DNA from: JBMCLJ01 sp048615375
GTDB lineage: Bacteria; Patescibacteriota; Dojkabacteria; JAOAGR01
DNA: 25,864 nucleotides
Direction: 5' to 3'
Assembly: GCA_048615375.1 (NCBI GenBank)
Contig: JBMCLJ010000008.1
Span: forward strand, 1-25,864
How positions within the stretch are numbered: position 1 is the stretch's first letter; the number at the start of each line of letters is the position of its first letter. The notes below the pieces were generated by a model that worked only from the letters and a program-made list of their open reading frames with translations, had not been told where the DNA came from and made no database searches. A program made the translations under genes and the position numbers. Shown piece by piece: positions 8,442-15,473 of the stretch.

Positions 8442-9545
8442 ATGATTATAGTTGAGGAACAAACTGGAGGGAGGCAAGGTACTGGGTCTGGCGGACAAGG
8501 AAATCTATCTTCTAACAGTGGCTTAATTATTCCCATGGTCACCCAGCTTTTTCCGTCGACTGACCAGGCAACTATACATTTAAGGGCATTTGATGAGGGT
8601 TCTGGCTCTATCTCTACTCCTCCTCTCTTTCCTTTACTGGCTACAATGTATGACTTGAGTCAAGTATCGACATGCCATAGCATAGGGGTCGCGTTGATAG
8701 TAGAGCGGATGTGTGCAGGACTTGATCAAGATAGGGGTATTACAAATGGCGGCAGACTTTTTTTACGAAGCGTTCTGCCTGAGTTTTTCACTGCAGCGTT
8801 GCTCCACGATATTGGTAAGTTCTGGGAGGATTTCATAAGCCATGTAACAGATAACAGCAATACGATAAGCGGTGAGAACAGAAAGATGTATTTGGAACAA
8901 CATCCTGAGGTTGGATTTGAATGGTTTGTAGAAGCGACTCAAGAGAGAAGAATGGGTAATAATGAACGTACGTTAACTGCTGGAGCAATACTTTTACACC
9001 ATTATTGCCCGAAAAGATATCCGAAGTTTCACGATGAAAAAGCGTGGGGAATGGCAGAAAAGGGTGTATGTTCCATAGAGCACGAGATTATGCTGAGAAT
9101 GGCGCTTGAATACTGGATGGATAGCAAGGAAGAGTCAGCCTTGAATAAAATTCGGAATTTTATAAATTATGCGGGACAATATGGTATTGAAGGTGAGTAT
9201 AACCAGGCACTTTTAGAAGCGCTGTGTATATTTTTTGTGAGTTCAGCGGATGTCTTTGAGTCGCTTTCGGGTAAACGGGCGTATCAGAGGAGTGGTCATG
9301 TTCCTTCCTACCTCCAGGCAATCGCAGAATTTGAAGAATCAGATGATGGTATCTTTCATATGATGCATAGATTAATACTACAAGATGACCTGCAGGAAAA
9401 AAGTGAAGAAATTGCGGAAAGAAGTGTGCGAGGTATCGTAGATATTGCTACTAAAATGTTCCTTCATCTCGTGTTACGTTGCGTAGAACGGGATTTACGA
9501 TGTGATCGTCAAGTACAACCAGTAAGATCTTTGATTTGGAGTTAG
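8442..9545 (+). CDS. HD-GYP-like phosphohydrolase domain protein, degenerate
   Basis: HD-GYP proteins are metal-dependent phosphodiesterases, typically acting on cyclic di-GMP. The conserved elements appear in order: a first His in CHSIGVAL, LLHDIGKF (the HD pair), QHPEVGFEW, LLHHYCPKRYPKF at the place of HH(E)xxDGxGYP, and SSADVFESLSGKRAYQ, which matches the family's late ADxxDAL..RxY motif. The GYP triplet itself is not intact (RYP), so activity on cyclic dinucleotides is uncertain. About 60 residues before the domain are low in order (Gly/Ser rich). The ATG at 8442 is chosen over an upstream TTG because of a strong Shine-Dalgarno GGAG at 8431-8434. This gives 367 residues. No GGDEF or PilZ partner lies nearby. 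Confidence 0.7.
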   Translation: MIIVEEQTGGRQGTGSGGQGNLSSNSGLIIPMVTQLFPSTDQATIHLRAFDEGSGSISTPPLFPLLATMYDLSQVSTCHSIGVALIVERMCAGLDQDRGITNGGRLFLRSVLPEFFTAALLHDIGKFWEDFISHVTDNSNTISGENRKMYLEQHPEVGFEWFVEATQERRMGNNERTLTAGAILLHHYCPKRYPKFHDEKAWGMAEKGVCSIEHEIMLRMALEYWMDSKEESALNKIRNFINYAGQYGIEGEYNQALLEALCIFFVSSADVFESLSGKRAYQRSGHVPSYLQAIAEFEESDDGIFHMMHRLILQDDLQEKSEEIAERSVRGIVDIATKMFLHLVLRCVERDLRCDRQVQPVRSLIWS

Positions 9546-9746
9546 GAAGAGCGCAACAGTATAACTTTCTATCCAAGAGTAGTGAACATCACCTTTTCAC
9601 ATTCCGGCAAATACAGTATATTTGGAAGTGGGAATCTGCATAATTTCCTGATCGGTAATTGTGGTGTATAATCACTCAGTTTTGAGGTGGAAGTGGTGGT
9701 CAGGTTATCTGATTGGAATTCTTTTGAAGTTTGATCATGACAATAT

Positions 9747-9832
9747 GGAGAGGTCGCATAGTGGTTTAGTGCACCGGTCTTGAAAACCGGCCGCCGAAAG
9801 GCACGTGGGTTCGAATCCCACCCTCTCCGCCA
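9747..9832 (+). tRNA. tRNA-Ser(TGA)
   Basis: The acceptor stem GGAGAGG (9747-9753) pairs with CCTCTCC (9822-9828), followed by discriminator G and an encoded CCA (9830-9832). The anticodon loop CTTGAAA reads TGA, and a long variable arm (CCGCCGAAAGGCACG region) is typical of class II tRNA-Ser. The T arm is GTGGGTTCGAATCCCAC. A TATAAT at 9667-9672 is a plausible promoter element about 75 bases upstream. Confidence 0.95.
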
Positions 9833-9946
9833 GCTTACGCTAAAGCTTCAGCTTGCAGGCCAATCAAAATAGAGCGGAGGCGGGCTTATTTCTTCCCAGT
9901 AAATATAGTGAAAAATAACATTCTCGAAGCTCACTTTCTGTGAGTT

Positions 9947-10105
9947 CTAAGTTACTGTTTTGTTGTATGTATTGCTTTGATTTTTGTAATAATTTATTGT
10001 TTGATTGTCAATTGCAATTATTAACCCTTCTTTATAATCATTAAAAACTTCATCGAGAACATCAATAATCTTACGTAATAGCAAAAATAAAATCGCTAAG
10101 TCGCT
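9947..10105 (-). pseudogene. Decayed small reading frame of unknown origin
   Basis: After tRNA-Ser the next 900 bases are AT-rich and gene-poor. Here the minus strand stays open for about 50 codons and reads like protein (KIIDVLDEVFNDYKEGLIIA), ending at TAG 9947-9949. The frame lacks an ATG, and an adjacent frame (ALERLSDFIFAIT) looks like its continuation upstream, suggesting a frameshift. I do not recognise the family. A CTCAC/GTGAG hairpin lies at 9930-9944. Confidence 0.2.
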
Positions 10106-10141
10106 CTAGGGCTTTTAAACTTAAGAGTTGATAGGAAGTGT

Positions 10142-10273
10142 TTAAACAGCTTGCGAAACATTTACTAACTTTAAAGGATAATGCCCGCCTTTTACAATTA
10201 TATCTATGTACCCATTTCCAACCGGTTGTGCATTATATTTTTTAATTATTAAATCCAGCTTCTCTTTGTCCAT
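10142..10273 (-). CDS. Small hypothetical protein, possibly truncated
   Basis: The ATG at 10273 opens a 43-residue frame beginning MDKEKLDLIIKKYNAQPVGN and containing GYIDIIVKGG, with a helix-then-strand pattern. An upstream TTG would extend it to 68 residues, but those residues look non-coding. The abrupt end suggests the N-terminal part of a larger accessory protein. It lies alone in the AT-rich patch between tRNA-Ser and the DHFR-family gene. Function unknown. Confidence 0.3.
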   Translation of the reverse strand: MDKEKLDLIIKKYNAQPVGNGYIDIIVKGGHYPLKLVNVSQAV

Positions 10274-10382
10274 TATTAAAATCCATTTGCTAAACAAACG
10301 TGGCCAAATAATGACACTTAACGTTTCGGTATATCTGAAGCTTCGCATACTCCCTATTATTTTTCAATTTGTGTATGCGAAA

Positions 10383-10446
10383 TTTGCGTGAGTCCCGAGC
10401 CGAGGCATTTTCCCTATACGCCGTGTGGGAAAATTGCATCCGCAAA
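10383..10446. repeat. Nested imperfect palindrome in an intergenic stretch
   Basis: TTTTCCC (10408-10414) pairs with GGGAAAA (10427-10433). Flanking arms GAGGCA/TTGCATC and the outer TTTGCG (10383-10388) with CGCAAA (10441-10446) extend the symmetry. It lies in the gene-poor stretch 10274-10750, which otherwise shows no convincing gene. It could be a recombination site or a structured RNA; nothing in the sequence decides. Confidence 0.35.
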
Positions 10447-10750
10447 GTAAAGATTAATTTATTTTTTGTAATAACTTTTGCTCCCATTGCTAATTATTAA
10501 ACCTTTTGAAGGAACTTGAAACAAGATTAACGAAAAAGTCAGAAAATCTGCACATGAAGCCAAACCATTTAGAAAAGCCATTATTACATGGCATCATGTC
10601 TTATTTCACAATATAATTTATACATCTATGTGCAAAAATAATATACTGTAACTATACGTGCTAGTGTGTTTTTACTATAGATTGCTATAATTGAGTTATG
10701 CCGTTTGGATAAAAATACGCTGTGGGGAGAATACATACAAGCACAAAACG

Positions 10751-11293
10751 ATGAAAAAAATTATTTACTACATTGCTATTTCAATTGATGGATTTATTGC
10801 AGGGCCAAATGATGAAGTAAGCGACTTTATTGCAGGAGGGAAGGGTGTTGATAAATATTTATCGGATCTTCAAGAATTTAAAACCGTGATAATGGGACGG
10901 AGAACCTACGAATTTGGGTATCAGTATGGGCTTGAACCAGGCCAGCCCGCGTATCCTCACATGGAACATTTCATTTTTTCCGATTCGTTGAAAATTAAAA
11001 AATTAGCCAAATCAGTTCACATAGAGAAAAAATCAATAGACAGAGTGAGGGAAATAAAAGAGTCGGCTCAAACCGATATTTATTTATGTGGTGGTGGAGA
11101 GTTCGCGGGTTGGCTTTTGGACAATGGACTCATTGACCAATTAAAATTGAAATTGAATCCAATTATCCTTGGGAGCGGAATCCTGCTTTTTGGAAAGTCA
11201 ACAACAAAAGCAAAATTAAACGTAATAGATACCGAAACGTTTGAAGAAGGAATGAAAATCCTGACTTATGAAGTATGTCATTCACGTTACTAA
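10751..11293 (+). CDS. Dihydrofolate-reductase-like (RibD C-terminal) family protein
   Basis: The protein belongs to the RibD C-terminal/DHFR-like superfamily (YyaP/YwjB type), NADPH-dependent reductases of mostly unknown substrate. With the start at 10751 it has 180 residues: IIYYIAISIDGFIAGPN at the N-terminus, VIMGRRTYE (cofactor-contacting GRxTYE), DIYLCGGGEFAGWLL (the glycine-rich NADPH loop) and LNPIILGSGILLF near the end. An upstream TTG at 10691 would add 20 residues unlike the family, so the ATG is preferred, though no clear Shine-Dalgarno precedes it. A TATAAT at 10686-10691 gives a leader of about 50 bases. The gene is AT-rich and alone among gene scraps, consistent with horizontal acquisition. 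True folate reduction should not be assumed. Confidence 0.8.
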   Translation: MKKIIYYIAISIDGFIAGPNDEVSDFIAGGKGVDKYLSDLQEFKTVIMGRRTYEFGYQYGLEPGQPAYPHMEHFIFSDSLKIKKLAKSVHIEKKSIDRVREIKESAQTDIYLCGGGEFAGWLLDNGLIDQLKLKLNPIILGSGILLFGKSTTKAKLNVIDTETFEEGMKILTYEVCHSRY

Positions 11294-11410
11294 ACTATTA
11301 AAGAATACATTCGTCCTTAAATACACGTCCAGTAAAGTTTCGTATTGCTTACTATGAGACCAGCTATTCTTTAGACAATTTGTTCCAAAATTCTGGTACT
11401 TGACATTATA

Positions 11411-11587
11411 CTAAGCGTAATCATGCGCTACGCTCTTCGCCAATGTTGTTTTCCCTGACTGACGTGGTCCAACAATTGCAACTACAGGAAATTTAGCAAG
11501 TTGTTCAGGAAGTTTCTGTGATCGTACAGAGCGTTCAAGGTTTACACAATGCCGTTTATCTGCTATATTCCGCGTATTCGTTTGCAC
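11411..11587 (-). pseudogene. N-terminal fragment of an AAA+ (DUF4143-type) ATPase
   Basis: From a GTG at 11587 the minus strand encodes 58 residues: NLERSVRSQKLPEQLAKF, then VVAIVGPRQSGKTTLA, a Walker A motif, and a TAG stop shortly after. This matches the first 50-60 residues of the large AAA+/DUF4143 ATPase family (usually about 400 residues). The remainder of the family is not visible downstream (11294-11410), so the gene is truncated to a scrap. It lies directly in front of the ABC exporter operon on the opposite strand. Confidence 0.6.
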
Positions 11588-11623
11588 TTACACTCTGTTC
11601 TTTCTTAACTTTGCACTATCCGT

Positions 11624-12590
11624 ATGATAACTGTCGAGCATCTTTGCAAAAAAGTCGTTAAGAAATCGCGCCAGAAAGGTATAACTGGTGTGTTTAAGAA
11701 ACGCGATATCACAGAGATAGAAATACTGAAAGATATCAGTTTTCAGGTTCAGGAAGGGGAGTTTGTGGCATATCTGGGTGCTAATGGTGCGGGAAAGACG
11801 ACTTCGCTTAAGATTCTCGCAGGTATTTTGTATCCAACTTCCGGGAATGTAGATGTTTTTGGCTATACTCCTTTTGAGAAAAAAGTCGGGTTCAAAAAGA
11901 CGATTAGCTTCGTGATGGCGCAAAAGAGTCAGTTGTTCATGGATCTAAAGGTACAGGATAGCTTTGACTTTATCGCGGAAATTTACGAGGTCGACAAAAC
12001 TCAGTATCACAGGTTTTTACAAGATATCACTGAGCGATTTCAGATCGCTGATAAGCTGAGTACTCAGGCACGAAGATTATCCCTGGGACAGCGAATGAAG
12101 TGTGAGCTGATTTGCAGCTTGGATTTTTCAGCCAAAGGTACTTTTTCTCGATGAACCCACTGTTGGGCTGGATATTAATAGCAGCCGGGAAGTGAGGAAT
12201 TTCTTACAAGAAGTCAATAAACAGTATAACACGACAATAATTCTCACAACACATAATATGGATGATGTCGAGGAACTGTGTCAACGTACAATTGTAATCA
12301 ATAAAGGTGAAAAAATTTTCGATGGTTCAACTTCAGACCTTAAAGGGTATTTTGGGGATTATCGCGTGCTGGAATTTATTATGCCGAATTGTGTGAAGCC
12401 GGAGGAAGTCGTAACGAGGATTCCTTATGAAGTGGTTGAGGTGACAAAGAACGCCTTTTCCATACAGGTAGAACGGAAAGAATCAGCGAAAGCAATTGCG
12501 GTCGTGATGCAAGAGAATGAGGTTGATGAAATCAATATTAAAGAAACCGAACTTAGTGAAGTAATTGGAAAAATCTATAAAGGAATCTAG
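11624..12590 (+). pseudogene. ABC-2 exporter ATP-binding protein, interrupted by a one-base frameshift
   Basis: This is the ATPase of a NatA/CcmA-like ABC-2 exporter. The first frame (11624-12154) carries Walker A GANGAGKTT (52-60), the Q-loop region and the signature LSLGQR. The second frame resumes with IFQPKVLFLDEPTVGLD (Walker B and D-loop) and ILTTHNMDD (H-loop), to the stop at 12590. The two halves join perfectly if one base is removed near 12121-12122 (TTGGATT), so a single inserted G is the likely cause. The resulting protein would be about 321 residues. As written, the product ends at TGA 12152-12154 without Walker B and cannot hydrolyse ATP. The two permease genes behind it are intact, which favours either a recent mutation or a consensus error. 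Confidence 0.8.
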
Positions 12591-12593
12591 TCT

Positions 12594-13370
12594 ATGTTCA
12601 GAAACTTCAGAGCGATACACATACTCTTCAGGTCGTATATCAAGCGTGACGCGTCAAACGCGTTCTCGATTTTTATGGCACTCCTGACTCCCCTCGCGTA
12701 CTCGGCGATCTTTTTAACCCAGACATATCTCTACTTCCAGATCAACTCAGTACCCTTTGAAGATATCACTATTGAGAAGTTTTACGTATGCCTGTGTACT
12801 AATCAGGTCATTATATTTTTAGCATTTGATCAAAATATAAGAGCATTAGCCAGAGATACGTTAAGCTCTGATGTTGATATACTACTTATGCGGCCAGTTA
12901 GCCTTTTTTTGTACAAATACTTTCGAGTTATCTCCATCGACCGGGTCATCATGCTGGCTTTGTATGTACTCGGTTTCGCGGTGGCTCTGGCTTTTGCTGA
13001 TGTCGGAGCAGATGTGATTACAAGGTTGCTCTTATTTATTGCTTTAGCCATCATACTTCTGAATAGTGTGCTCAGCATCATGTATGGATTCGGAATACTG
13101 TTTCGGGATAATGACAAAGTAATTCGATTAAAAGAGTCTTTAACTGATTTAACGCAGCTAAAACCACCTGAGATATTTCCATTTGCTCTGCGTACCGGGC
13201 TTACCTTCGTGGTTCCGTTTCTGGTGATGTACGGGTTTATGTTTGACATTGTAAGAAACAGGGATGGAGAAACATTTTGGGCTATTGTAGCTGGATGGAC
13301 TATTGTTGCTTCGCTGCTTAATTATTATATGTGGCGTAAAATATTTCAAAGATATGAAAGTACCGGCTAA
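12594..13370 (+). CDS. ABC-2 family exporter permease (DUF990-like), first subunit
   Basis: The 258-residue membrane protein has about six hydrophobic segments and the ABC-2/DUF990 (ABC2_membrane_6) features: an N-terminal cytoplasmic YIKRDASNAF segment before the first helix, and DVDILLMRPVSLFLYKYFR, the family's conserved loop (typically GxLxxxLLRPV) after helix 2. It starts three bases after the ATPase stop and overlaps the next permease gene by 17 bases, so the three form one operon. The exported substrate is unknown; relatives export lipids, polysaccharides or antibiotics. Confidence 0.75.
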   Translation: MFRNFRAIHILFRSYIKRDASNAFSIFMALLTPLAYSAIFLTQTYLYFQINSVPFEDITIEKFYVCLCTNQVIIFLAFDQNIRALARDTLSSDVDILLMRPVSLFLYKYFRVISIDRVIMLALYVLGFAVALAFADVGADVITRLLLFIALAIILLNSVLSIMYGFGILFRDNDKVIRLKESLTDLTQLKPPEIFPFALRTGLTFVVPFLVMYGFMFDIVRNRDGETFWAIVAGWTIVASLLNYYMWRKIFQRYESTG

Positions 13371-14127
13371 AAAATACATCTATATAATAAAAAACAGCTT
13401 TCTGGAAGGGAATCAGAGTTTCTTTTCCACGCTGTTGAGTCTTGTCTACCCGCTTATAGAGATTTCCGGACTTGTTTTTCTGTACAGTTATATTACCAGC
13501 GACGATTCCGGTTTTCTGACGCGAGGAGTGGTGATTTATTTTTCATTTATTCTTGTCACTACGACGCTGGATTATCGACGGTTTGCTTCAAAGCTTCAAT
13601 CCATGATTGTCGATGAAAGATATATTAATATCGATCAGATGCCGGTACATCCTTTTTTCTACACCTTCTGTGAATCTATTGGCAGGAGTTTTGTGACGCT
13701 AATGCTACTGATTACGATAGGTATTGGGGTGCTTTTGTTTTACGGTACTCCCGTAATTGGCGTAATGCTTTATATTCCGGTAGTGCTGATATGTCTGCTG
13801 TTAAGTCATCTTATTTACTATAACTACACGCTTCTTACGTTTTACGCGGAGAAGCACGTGAAGATATGGTTCTTTGGCATCATTTTTGACTTTCTGTCAG
13901 GAAAACTCGTTCCGCTCGGGTTTTTGCCGATGATCTTACAAAAAGTTTTTTTAAGTTTTATGCCATTCGTTTACGCCGCGGGAGCGCTGGGTAACGCGTT
14001 CAGTGACTTTAATCTGAGAACGTTACTTACCAGCTCTGCCATCGCGTTATTCTGGGTACTCCTACTGATCTTCACCGGCAACAGGATATGGGCACACGGC
14101 GGCAGAGTATTCCAGGAGCGGGGGTAG
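13354..14127 (+). CDS. ABC-2 family exporter permease (DUF990-like), second subunit
   Basis: The 257-residue protein has about six membrane segments and starts with a short basic stretch before SFLEGNQSFFSTLL, as in its partner. DQMPVHPFFYTF corresponds to the partner's loop after helix 2, and SGKLVPLGFLP matches the conserved sG...Pl..lP loop of DUF990 permeases. The ATG at 13354 is preferred to an earlier in-frame start at 13303, because it gives the expected N-terminus; the genes then overlap by 17 bases. Two different permeases with one ATPase suggest a heterodimeric channel. No terminator is visible after the stop. Confidence 0.75.
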   Translation: MKVPAKKYIYIIKNSFLEGNQSFFSTLLSLVYPLIEISGLVFLYSYITSDDSGFLTRGVVIYFSFILVTTTLDYRRFASKLQSMIVDERYINIDQMPVHPFFYTFCESIGRSFVTLMLLITIGIGVLLFYGTPVIGVMLYIPVVLICLLLSHLIYYNYTLLTFYAEKHVKIWFFGIIFDFLSGKLVPLGFLPMILQKVFLSFMPFVYAAGALGNAFSDFNLRTLLTSSAIALFWVLLLIFTGNRIWAHGGRVFQERG

Positions 14128-14220
14128 GGAGGGAATTCTTAAGCGTTGAGGATGTGGCTGTGCGTGAGATATAGCAGGAGTTTGATAGAGAAATTGAAGT
14201 AGTGGAAGATCTGGAAAAGC

Positions 14221-14661
14221 TTACTCTTTTATACATCCGCCTTCATACTTCACGATTGTTGTTCCCATATTTTCCGACCTGCCAAAATGATTTTCTACTA
14301 ATACTTTCACGTGATAAGCGCCTGGTTTGGGGAGTTGGGGCTTCACGGTGAATTCTTCGAGTTCTGTTGTCGTCGTTACTTCTTGTACCACCTCCTCAGC
14401 AAGGGTGCCATCAGGCTTTCTGTCGGAAGTAAACCTGGTCACTACCAAATTTACTTTAGTCGCGGAGTAGGGAAAATTTGGCTCACCTGATTGGTATACT
14501 TTAATTTCCTCACATAAGTTCACGAAAGAACCATAGAATAGATGAAGGCTGGTATGGTGGTATTTCCATGCGTGTACAGATATGAGAACTCATAATAGTG
14601 AAAATAAACTCAGAGGTATAATAAGTAAAGTCGTGATTAAAAGGATTTTTTTTCGAGACAT
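14221..14661 (-). pseudogene. Small secreted protein gene with an internal TGA
   Basis: From the ATG at 14661 the minus strand reads MSRKKILLITTLLIIPLSLF, a basic start and hydrophobic signal/anchor, then TGA at 14592-14590. It continues in the same frame (VLISVHAWKYHH...) through 122 further codons to TAA. The hydrophobic segment runs unbroken across the TGA, so this was one 146-residue protein with an exported beta-rich domain, possibly Ig-like (ATKVNLVVTRFTSD, PGAYHVKVLVENHFG). The promoter is intact and leaderless. A GTG at 14523 could start the 100-residue remainder but would lose the signal. It may be a nonsense mutation, a sequencing error, or readthrough. Function unknown. Confidence 0.6.
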
Positions 14662-14667
14662 GTCTTA

Positions 14668-14697
14668 ATTATAATATTGAATTAGCATATGTGTCAT
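14668..14697 (-). promoter_or_regulatory. Leaderless-type promoter of the small secreted protein gene
   Basis: On the minus strand, ATGACA (14697-14692), an 18-base spacer and a perfect TATAAT (14673-14668) lie six bases before the ATG at 14661. The -35 box overlaps the stop region of the trmH-type pseudogene. This is among the strongest promoters in the window. Confidence 0.65.
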
Positions 14698-15090
14698 GAA
14701 TGATTCGTATAGAACCAATGCAGGGCGATGCTTACTGATACACCGAGGTTTAATGAATCCACAAGCTCAGACTGCTTGATACGTACAGTTTCGCCAATTC
14801 TTTTCATATCGGCAGGAAGTCCTGTAGCTTCATTGCCGAATATGAGTGCAAATGGCTTGTGTGCGTGAGAAATAGTTTCCAGACCAGACTGCCCATCAGT
14901 CATGAATGCGTACTTTTTGTGCCTGGGAAAATGTTTCAAGTATTCAGCAATTGTTTCAAAATATTGGAAATTCGTCGTGAAAACCGATCCCATTGAAGCC
15001 CTGATGGTGTGTTCATGGAATATGTCTTCTTTTCAGTAATTCAATGGTCGGAAATAGCCCCAATGAATACGCAGTGCTTTCTTTATTCAT
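14694..15090 (-). pseudogene. TrmH/SpoU-type RNA methyltransferase with an internal deletion
   Basis: SpoU/TrmH enzymes 2'-O-methylate tRNA or rRNA. The ATG at 15090 begins a good N-terminus (MNKESTAYSLGLFPTIELLK) that stops after 25 residues. Immediately afterwards, in another frame, the conserved DIFHEHTIRASMGSVF and the whole C-terminal knot FALIFGNEATGLP...SLNLGVSVSIALHWFY are found, to the stop at 14694. In full-length relatives (about 250 residues) roughly 110 residues separate these parts. An internal deletion plus frame change is therefore visible, and the SAM-binding fold lacks its first half. The last 99 residues are still open from an ATG at 14993. Confidence 0.75.
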
Positions 15091-15122
15091 AATGCTGGAT
15101 GCGAGTATAACAGACCCGAGGG

Positions 15123-15170
15123 TTGACATTCATCTGTAACTCTGTAAACATATCCCCGGATAGGGGATAT
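15123..15170 (+). promoter_or_regulatory. Promoter and CsoR-type operator of the copper operon
   Basis: A perfect -35 TTGACA (15123-15128) is followed after 17 bases by a poor -10 (AAACAT, 15146-15151). Overlapping it is a perfect inverted repeat: ATATCCCC (15150-15157), five bases, GGGGATAT (15163-15170). AT-flanked C-tract/G-tract palindromes are the known type of CsoR operator. It ends five bases before csoR, so the repressor would block its own operon and be released when bound by Cu(I). Confidence 0.75.
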
Positions 15171-15175
15171 TCTCC

Positions 15176-15448
15176 ATGGACAAAAGGCATAAAAAGACTA
15201 CAAAAGACCGCGCGCTGCACAGAATCAAGATTATTCAAGGACATCTGAAAAAGATAGAATCCATGCTTACCGACGACACCTGCTGTCTCGACATCGTTCA
15301 CCAGTCACGAGCGGTGCAGAAGGCGATGAAACAGCTTGATCTTTTAATTATTGAAGAACATCTGAAAACCGGTGTGGTACACCAGATGCGGAATGGCGAA
15401 GGGCAACGCACTACTCATGAAATTCTTAGATTATTTGAGTATAAATAA
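15176..15448 (+). CDS. csoR: CsoR-family copper-sensing repressor, variant ligand set
   Basis: CsoR/RcnR proteins are all-helical tetrameric repressors that leave DNA on binding metal. This 90-residue protein matches the DUF156 fold: RALHRIKIIQGHLKKIESML, then DTCCLDIVHQSRAVQKAM, then LLIIEEHLKTGVV. Canonical CsoR binds Cu(I) with Cys, His and Cys (C36, H61, C65 in M. tuberculosis). Here Cys37 and His62 are present at the right spacing, but the third position is Gly66. Cys36, His42 or His69 could substitute, or sensing may be altered. The copper operon behind it and the palindrome in front make a copper role very likely. It is the first gene of the operon, 25 bases before the fusion gene. Confidence 0.88.
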   Translation: MDKRHKKTTKDRALHRIKIIQGHLKKIESMLTDDTCCLDIVHQSRAVQKAMKQLDLLIIEEHLKTGVVHQMRNGEGQRTTHEILRLFEYK

Positions 15449-15473
15449 CTCTATAAATTATTGACCACGAACC

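Noticed and set aside
8084..8542. 152-codon minus-strand frame over the hisS start
   Set aside because: It overlaps the 5' ends of both hisS and the HD-GYP gene in another frame and has no recognisable motifs.
10691..10750. Upstream TTG start for the DHFR-family gene
   Set aside because: The added 20 residues are unlike the family, and the TTG overlaps a TATAAT box; the ATG at 10751 begins the conserved strand.
14590..14592. Alternative genetic code with TGA as glycine
   Set aside because: Long conserved genes (P-ATPase, RecF, HisS, CopA) have no in-frame TGA, and the metalloprotease, PPOX and other frames end in TGA.
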